Shown: positions 7,741-11,302 of the stretch, one piece after another
Layout of the letters: each line of letters begins with the position of its first letter
Numbering within the stretch: the first letter of the stretch is position 1
Origin: Mycoplasmatota bacterium
GTDB lineage: Bacteria > Bacillota_I > Bacilli_A > Izemoplasmatales > Izemoplasmataceae
Reading direction: 5' to 3'
Length of the DNA stretch: 11,302 bases
Assembly (NCBI GenBank): GCA_030641535.1
Contig: DAOWHG010000021.1
Span: 1-11,302 of the forward strand
Position numbers and translations under genes: made by a program
The notes under the pieces: model-generated
Database searches by the model: none
What the model saw: only the letters and a program-made list of their open reading frames with translations
Told to the model about the DNA's origin: nothing

Positions 7741-7764
7741 TGAAATAATGACTTTAGTATATAT

Positions 7765-7799
7765 GACCTTTTGATTAAACTGCTGTTTTAATAAAGGTC
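7765..7799 (+). terminator. Hairpin after the YwaF-like gene, weak terminator
   Basis: GACCTT at 7765-7770 pairs with AAGGTC at 7794-7799, continuing with ATTAAAC against GTTTTAAT after a small mismatch, around a TGCT-centred loop. The following bases (TTAATTAATG) lack a true T-run, so termination may be inefficient. The right arm overlaps the -35 region of the next promoter, so the structure could also matter for that gene. Confidence 0.4.
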
Positions 7800-7816
7800 T
7801 TAATTAATGTTATAAT
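7788..7816 (+). promoter_or_regulatory. Extended -10 promoter of the REC-GGDEF gene
   Basis: TATAAT (7811-7816) is preceded by TG at 7808-7809 (extended -10). At 17-base spacing the -35 is TTAATA (7788-7793), four of six matches. The transcript would begin near 7823, about 45 bases before the ATG. Confidence 0.6.
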
Positions 7817-7828
7817 TCTTAAAATATT

Positions 7829-7854
7829 CACAACTATATTATACAATAATTGTG
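7829..7854 (+). repeat. Nested inverted repeats in the leader of the REC-GGDEF gene
   Basis: CACAA (7829-7833) is the reverse complement of TTGTG (7850-7854), and within the right half ACAAT-A-ATTGT (7843-7853) is an 11-base palindrome that ends four bases before the GAGGTG ribosome site. It sits just downstream of the predicted transcription start, a position suited to an operator or a small RNA hairpin. AT-rich background makes chance occurrence possible. Confidence 0.3.
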
Positions 7855-7867
7855 TAGAGGTGATTTT

Positions 7868-8821
7868 ATGAATAAAGCAGTAATTCTTATTATCGAAGAT
7901 GAACCGACAATTAACAGAATTATTTCTAATTACTTTATTAAGGAAAATTTTACTGTATTAAATGCTTTAGATGGATTAAAAGGACTACAACTTTTTAAAG
8001 AAAACAAAGTTGATTTAGTATGTTTAGATATTATGATGCCAATAATCGATGGTTGGGATGTTGCAAAAAAGATAAGAGAATCTTCAGATGTTCCCATTAT
8101 CATGATGAGCGCATTATCTACTGAAGAAGATATTTTGAAAGGTTATTCTTTGAAGATTGATGATTACGTTACTAAGCCCTTTAATCCTAAAATATTAGTT
8201 GCGAAAATTAAGAATTTACTTGAAAAAATAGACAAAATAGAATCAGATAATAAGATTTCCGGAATCCTCGAAATTGAAGGAATTAAGATGAATTTATCAA
8301 TTTATGAAGAGAGAAGGAAATTAAGTGATTTATTAACACAAGACAAGCTAACAGGAATTTCAAATAGGAGATATTTAGATTTTCATTTACATAATATGAA
8401 AGAAGAATTTGAGAAATTCGATTCTTCGTTTGGAATTCTATTTTTTGATATTGATCATTTTAAAAATGTGAATGATATACATGGACATGAAATTGGTGAT
8501 GAAATCCTAAAACTTGTATCTCAAATATTAGAATCAAATATTAGAAATGAGGATTTAATTGGTAGATGGGGTGGAGAAGAGTTCATTGCTGTAATGAAAG
8601 TTAGTGATAAAATTGAACTTAAGAATGTCGCTGAAAAGCTTAGAGTACTCATTTTGAGCTCTCCCTACAAGTTAGATGACTTCAAGAAAGTAAGTGTCAC
8701 AATATCAATTGGTGGGACCATGTTTAAAAAATCAGATGATATTGCATCACTTATTTCAAGAGCAGATGCAAACATGTATGAATCTAAAGAAACAGGTCGA
8801 AATAAAGTAACAATAAAGTAG
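7868..8821 (+). CDS. REC-GGDEF response regulator (predicted diguanylate cyclase)
   Basis: A 317-residue cytoplasmic protein predicted to make cyclic-di-GMP from two GTP when phosphorylated. Residues 1-118 are a REC domain with E10/D11, phospho-acceptor D54 in CLDIMMP, S81 and K103 (TKPF). A linker (about 119-158) leads to the GGDEF domain: DKLTGISNRR start, metal/GTP site FDIDHFKNVND (193-203) and active loop GGEEF (235-239), an active variant. The inhibitory I-site RNED (226-229) is exactly five residues before it, so product feedback is expected. The linker phrase ILEIEGIKMNLSIYEER resembles the first strands of an OmpR output domain. ATG at 7868 is chosen because GAGGTG (7857-7862) is five bases upstream; an in-frame TTG at 7850 lacks a site. 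No kinase gene is adjacent, so its partner is elsewhere, possibly the kinase at the window start. Confidence 0.93.
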   Translation: MNKAVILIIEDEPTINRIISNYFIKENFTVLNALDGLKGLQLFKENKVDLVCLDIMMPIIDGWDVAKKIRESSDVPIIMMSALSTEEDILKGYSLKIDDYVTKPFNPKILVAKIKNLLEKIDKIESDNKISGILEIEGIKMNLSIYEERRKLSDLLTQDKLTGISNRRYLDFHLHNMKEEFEKFDSSFGILFFDIDHFKNVNDIHGHEIGDEILKLVSQILESNIRNEDLIGRWGGEEFIAVMKVSDKIELKNVAEKLRVLILSSPYKLDDFKKVSVTISIGGTMFKKSDDIASLISRADANMYESKETGRNKVTIK

Positions 8822-8899
8822 ATTAAAATATAATATAATTTATCAAATAGATAATACAAAAATATATTTTTAGAGAGCAAAGAAAATGGTGGTGATCAA

Positions 8900-10087
8900 A
8901 TGAATATAGTTTACATGACAATCAAAGAGGCAAAAGATTTTATGGTAGCTTACCATAAAATAAATATTTCTGATAAGCCTATTGGTAAGAATGGATTACT
9001 GAAAGTATTTGATCATATCGCTTCTATTCAATACGATCCTTTGAACGTAGTTGGTAGAAATTCTGATTTAGTCTTACAAGCAAGAATTAAAGAATATAAG
9101 CCTTCTTTACTTGAAGAAGCACTTTATAAAGACAGAACTTTAGTGGATGCATGGGATAAAATGATGGGGATTTATCAAATTAATGATTATCCTTATTTTT
9201 CTTTGGTTAGAGAGAAAAAAGGGGAAGAAGCAGTTAAAACACTTTCATATCGATTATCTTTGGATGCACTTGATTATGTTGATGAAATATTAGATTATAT
9301 TAATACCAATGGCGCTGTATACTCTTCAGAATTGAGCTTAGGACAAGTCAAAAAACATAAATGGGGAAATATAAAACCATCCAGCGCTACTCTTGATTAT
9401 TTATTTCAAATTGGGAAGCTAGGAATAAAAGAGAGAAGAAACACTCAAAAGAAATATGATTTAATGACGAATCTATTTAGAGATATTTCTTTAGATAAAT
9501 CTCCTTTTAATAGTGAATCAGAATTCATAAATTATCATGTTTTAAGAAGAGTGAGATCTATGGGGATTGTTTGGAATAAAAGTTCAGTTAGTTGGTCTGG
9601 ATACTTAATATCAAATAAGAAAAATAGAACTAAGAGTTTAAATGCTTTATTAGAAGAAGGGCAATTATCCAAAGTGATAATTACTGGAATAAAAGAAGAA
9701 TTCTACGTTACTACAGAATCATTAAACAATATTAATTATACTATTCCTACAGTATCTTTCATTGCTCCATTAGATAATCTTATTTGGGATAGAGAATTAA
9801 TTAAGAGGTTGTTTAATTTTGATTATAAATGGGAAGTTTATACTCCTGTAATAAAAAGGAAATATGGATATTACGTTTTGCCAGTACTATACGGAAGTGA
9901 CTTTATTGCTAGAGTTGAATTTGAACTACAAAGAAATAGTGATCCATTAATCATAAAAAATTGGTGGTGGGAAGAAGACACTGAAATTACTGATTCACTT
10001 TTAGAAAATATAAACAAAGCCCTGTTAGAATTTTGTAAATATCTAGGTGCTTCTGGAATGAGAAATACAAAGATATTAAACAAATAG
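8900..10087 (+). CDS. YcaQ/AlkX-like DNA glycosylase (winged-helix HTH_42 family)
   Basis: A 395-residue protein of the YcaQ/AlkZ family (winged-helix, HTH_42), close to the usual length of about 400. Near the N-terminus, LLKVFDHIASIQYDPLNVV matches the family block that carries the catalytic Q-x-D/Q motif, here Q44-Y45-D46, as in YcaQ (AlkX) rather than the Q-x-Q of AlkZ. This is followed by NSDLVLQARI and by LVDAWDKMMGIY, the counterpart of the usual F-x-W-aromatic region. The middle part is helical, and the C-terminal part includes FIAPLDNLIWDRELIKRLFNFDYKWEVYTP, a strongly conserved family signature. Such enzymes excise bulky alkylated bases and unhook interstrand crosslinks (family knowledge); activity here is inferred. 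The ATG has GGTGGTG (8889-8895) upstream. No clear terminator separates it from the GGDEF gene; the 78-base gap is AT-rich without a convincing promoter. Confidence 0.85.
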   Translation: MNIVYMTIKEAKDFMVAYHKINISDKPIGKNGLLKVFDHIASIQYDPLNVVGRNSDLVLQARIKEYKPSLLEEALYKDRTLVDAWDKMMGIYQINDYPYFSLVREKKGEEAVKTLSYRLSLDALDYVDEILDYINTNGAVYSSELSLGQVKKHKWGNIKPSSATLDYLFQIGKLGIKERRNTQKKYDLMTNLFRDISLDKSPFNSESEFINYHVLRRVRSMGIVWNKSSVSWSGYLISNKKNRTKSLNALLEEGQLSKVIITGIKEEFYVTTESLNNINYTIPTVSFIAPLDNLIWDRELIKRLFNFDYKWEVYTPVIKRKYGYYVLPVLYGSDFIARVEFELQRNSDPLIIKNWWWEEDTEITDSLLENINKALLEFCKYLGASGMRNTKILNK

Positions 10088-10114
10088 TAGTAAGAATATG
10101 AATGGAGTGGAAAT

Positions 10115-10717
10115 ATGAAAAAGAAAGATAATGATAATTTTTTATTTAATTTTATTGCTCCAATTTATGGGCTATTTTATAAATCTCAAAAAAAGAATTA
10201 TCTAATTACAATAAATAATATGCGCAGTGAATTAAATCTATCTGAATATTCAAATATTATAGATGTAGGTTGTGGAACTGGCGCATTATGTTCTGTACTA
10301 AATAAAGAAGGATTACAAGTCACAGGAATTGAGCCAGCTGAAAGAATGCTAAAGATTGGTGCAAAGAAAGCTGAAAATAGTGCTATAAAATTCATAAAAT
10401 GTAGTACCTGTTCTAAATTACCTTTTCCTGACAAAAGCTTCGATTTGTCAATCGCATCTTATGTAGCACATGGACTTCTTCCTAAGGATAGAAAACAACT
10501 ATTTCTTGAAATGAGTCGTTTATCAAAACATTATGTTATAATTCATGATTATAATGATAAAAGAGCATTCTTTACAAATATAATAGAATGGCTTGAAGGT
10601 GGGGATTATTTTAATTTTATTAAAACTGTCCAAACCGAGTTGAAAGAACACTTCAAGACTGTTCGAGTTGTTAATGTGAAAAAACAAGCAGCTTGGTATA
10701 TTTGTGAACCGTATTAA
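10115..10717 (+). CDS. Class I SAM-dependent methyltransferase (UbiE-like fold)
   Basis: A 200-residue cytoplasmic enzyme with a Rossmann-like SAM-binding core. Motif I is IIDVGCGTG (48-56). An acidic end of strand 2 follows in GIEPAERML, then the motif LPFPDKSFDLSIASYVAHGL typical of Methyltransf_11. The N-terminal FIAPIYGLFY also occurs in UbiE-type small-molecule methyltransferases. The C-terminal part is short, so little can be said of the acceptor. GGAG at 10104-10107 precedes the ATG by seven bases. The gene starts 27 bases after the DNA glycosylase gene with no promoter or terminator between, so the two are probably one transcript ending at the hairpin downstream. Whether it acts on the same stress (for example detoxifying a compound) or is unrelated cannot be told. 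Confidence 0.85.
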   Translation: MKKKDNDNFLFNFIAPIYGLFYKSQKKNYLITINNMRSELNLSEYSNIIDVGCGTGALCSVLNKEGLQVTGIEPAERMLKIGAKKAENSAIKFIKCSTCSKLPFPDKSFDLSIASYVAHGLLPKDRKQLFLEMSRLSKHYVIIHDYNDKRAFFTNIIEWLEGGDYFNFIKTVQTELKEHFKTVRVVNVKKQAAWYICEPY

Positions 10718-10734
10718 TTAAATTGTATCTGTAT

Positions 10735-10772
10735 AAAAAAACAGCTTAATCAATATTTGATTAGCTGTTTTT
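10735..10772. terminator. Bidirectional terminator between convergent genes
   Basis: AACAGCTTAATCAA (10739-10752 region) pairs with TTGATTAGCTGTT (10757-10769) with one bulged T and a TAT loop. It is bordered by an A-run on the left (10735-10740) and a T-run on the right (to 10772), giving a U-tract on both strands. It lies 17 bases after the methyltransferase stop and directly against the stop of the - strand gene. Confidence 0.9.
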
Positions 10773-10774
10773 AT

Positions 10775-11218
10775 TTAGTATAATATTCCTTTTTCTAGAG
10801 CTTCTTTTTCTCTTTTACTTCCAATCCCAGCTCCTATAGCAATTCCGATTGCAATACCTACACCCATCATTCCTGAATTGATAGTCGTCATACCTGCTCC
10901 TATTGCAACTCCAATCGCAAGACCAAAACCAATTGATTCTTCAGATAAAGCTCCTTTTTTGATAAATCCGTAGTTCTTGCGTGCTAATTTCCTTAAAATA
11001 CTGAAATCAGATTTATATTCTCTATAACTTGGTTTTTCTTCATTAGATATTTCTGCAATAAGAGTAACCAGTTTTTTAAATGAGCTTTCAATTTCAATAT
11101 CATTTATATCTCTAAATTTTTCGATTAAATTTAGTAAAGTGTTAAGTTCCATTTTCTTAATTTGTTTTTCATTTAATCTTGAAAGTAATGAATGTATTTT
11201 TTCTTTGTAATATTCCAT
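10775..11218 (-). CDS. Small protein with helical N-terminus and two glycine-zipper segments, unknown function
   Basis: A 147-residue protein I do not recognise. Residues 1-90 are charged and helical with no membrane segment or known motif. From about residue 93, two hydrophobic Gly/Ala/Ile stretches follow: SIGFGLAIGVAIGAGM and, after a short TTINSGMM turn, GVGIAIGIAIGAGIG. The tail is charged (SKREKEALEKGILY). The G-x-x-x-G/A-like spacing is that of glycine zippers, which pack membrane helices closely; the two stretches could form a helical hairpin in the membrane with both ends in the cytoplasm. They are clear copies of one another, also at DNA level. GAGGAG (complement of 11225-11230) precedes the ATG by six bases. 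It is the only - strand gene and converges on the methyltransferase gene. A role in membrane association, oligomerisation or pore formation is conceivable, but none is shown. Confidence 0.75.
   Translation of the reverse strand: MEYYKEKIHSLLSRLNEKQIKKMELNTLLNLIEKFRDINDIEIESSFKKLVTLIAEISNEEKPSYREYKSDFSILRKLARKNYGFIKKGALSEESIGFGLAIGVAIGAGMTTINSGMMGVGIAIGIAIGAGIGSKREKEALEKGILY
10821..10930 (-). repeat. Tandem internal duplication coding the two glycine-zipper segments
   Basis: The stretch at about 10821-10865 and that at about 10889-10930 align in frame, with roughly four of five bases matching by eye (shared core CCTAT-GCAA-TCC-AT-GCAA). Both encode G-A-G-x-A-I-G-x-A-I-G-type residues read on the - strand. 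The unit is about 40 bases with a spacer of about 23 bases. Confidence 0.6.
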
Positions 11219-11266
11219 ATTTTTCTCCTCTTGTACTTTGTAAGACTAGTTTAATATTTCATATCT

Positions 11267-11295
11267 ATTATAACTACTTCAATGCATTTTTTCTA
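11267..11295 (-). promoter_or_regulatory. Candidate promoter of the glycine-zipper gene
   Basis: On the - strand TATAAT (complement of 11267-11272) is a perfect -10. With 17-base spacing the -35 is TAGAAA (complement of 11290-11295), four of six matches. The start would be near 11260, about 40 bases before the ATG. There is no TG extension and the window ends here, so this is tentative. Confidence 0.4.
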
Positions 11296-11302
11296 TTACT
11301 AT

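Noticed and set aside
1..11302. Possible Mycoplasma-type code (TGA as Trp), given the AT-richness and absence of TGA stops
   Set aside because: Conserved Trp positions use TGG and all genes are full length with TGA treated as stop; a handful of TAA/TAG stops is no proof of recoding.
1..11302. tRNA, rRNA, riboswitch, CRISPR or insertion sequence
   Set aside because: I saw no cloverleaf, no GC-rich structured leader, no regularly spaced repeats and no transposase or terminal repeats; the gaps are short and mostly explained by promoters and terminators.

Overview
The window looks like chromosomal DNA of an AT-rich (low-GC) Gram-positive-type bacterium: a Bacillota member or one of the wall-less or wall-poor relatives that keep the standard code (Izemoplasma/Haloplasma/Acholeplasma-like). 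The grounds are strong Shine-Dalgarno boxes (GAGGTG, GGAGG, AAGGAG) before nearly every gene, TTGACA/TATAAT-type promoters with extended TG -10 boxes, U-run hairpin terminators and very A/T-rich codons. Tryptophan is written TGG, no gene needs TGA read through, and every stop seen is TAA or TAG, so a Mycoplasma-type code is not indicated. The assignment to a group is inference from composition only. Eleven genes lie on the + strand and one on the - strand; no RNA gene, CRISPR array or insertion sequence was seen.

Region 1-3230 is a signalling operon. It holds the 3' part of a hybrid histidine kinase (HisKA, HATPase, REC, REC, HPt), whose sensor end is cut off by the window. This overlaps by one base a response regulator with an HD-GYP cyclic-di-GMP phosphodiesterase output, and a good intrinsic terminator follows. 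The layout recalls the RpfC/RpfG pairing of proteobacteria. Region 3380-6014 is a separate four-gene operon. It has a near-perfect promoter with an overlapping inverted repeat (likely the autoregulatory operator), a short YtrA-type GntR repressor, an ABC ATPase, a roughly six-helix permease and a small membrane-anchored extracytoplasmic protein, then a terminator.

Region 6069-7800 carries a stand-alone SagB/ThcOx-type nitroreductase with its own extended -10 promoter, then a multi-spanning membrane protein of the YwaF (TIGR02206) type. Region 7788-8821 is a REC-GGDEF response regulator (predicted diguanylate cyclase with an intact RxxD product-inhibition site), so the window encodes both a likely maker and a likely breaker of cyclic-di-GMP. 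Region 8900-10717 pairs a YcaQ/AlkX-like DNA glycosylase with a class I SAM methyltransferase, probably co-transcribed. A hairpin at 10735-10772, usable from both sides, separates these from a convergent - strand gene for a small protein with two duplicated glycine-zipper segments.

No single feature is clearly a new system. The best candidates for follow-up are the GntR/ABC operon with its unassigned exported fourth component, the Gram-positive RpfC/RpfG-like operon, the linker of the REC-GGDEF protein that resembles an OmpR output domain, and the unrecognised glycine-zipper protein.
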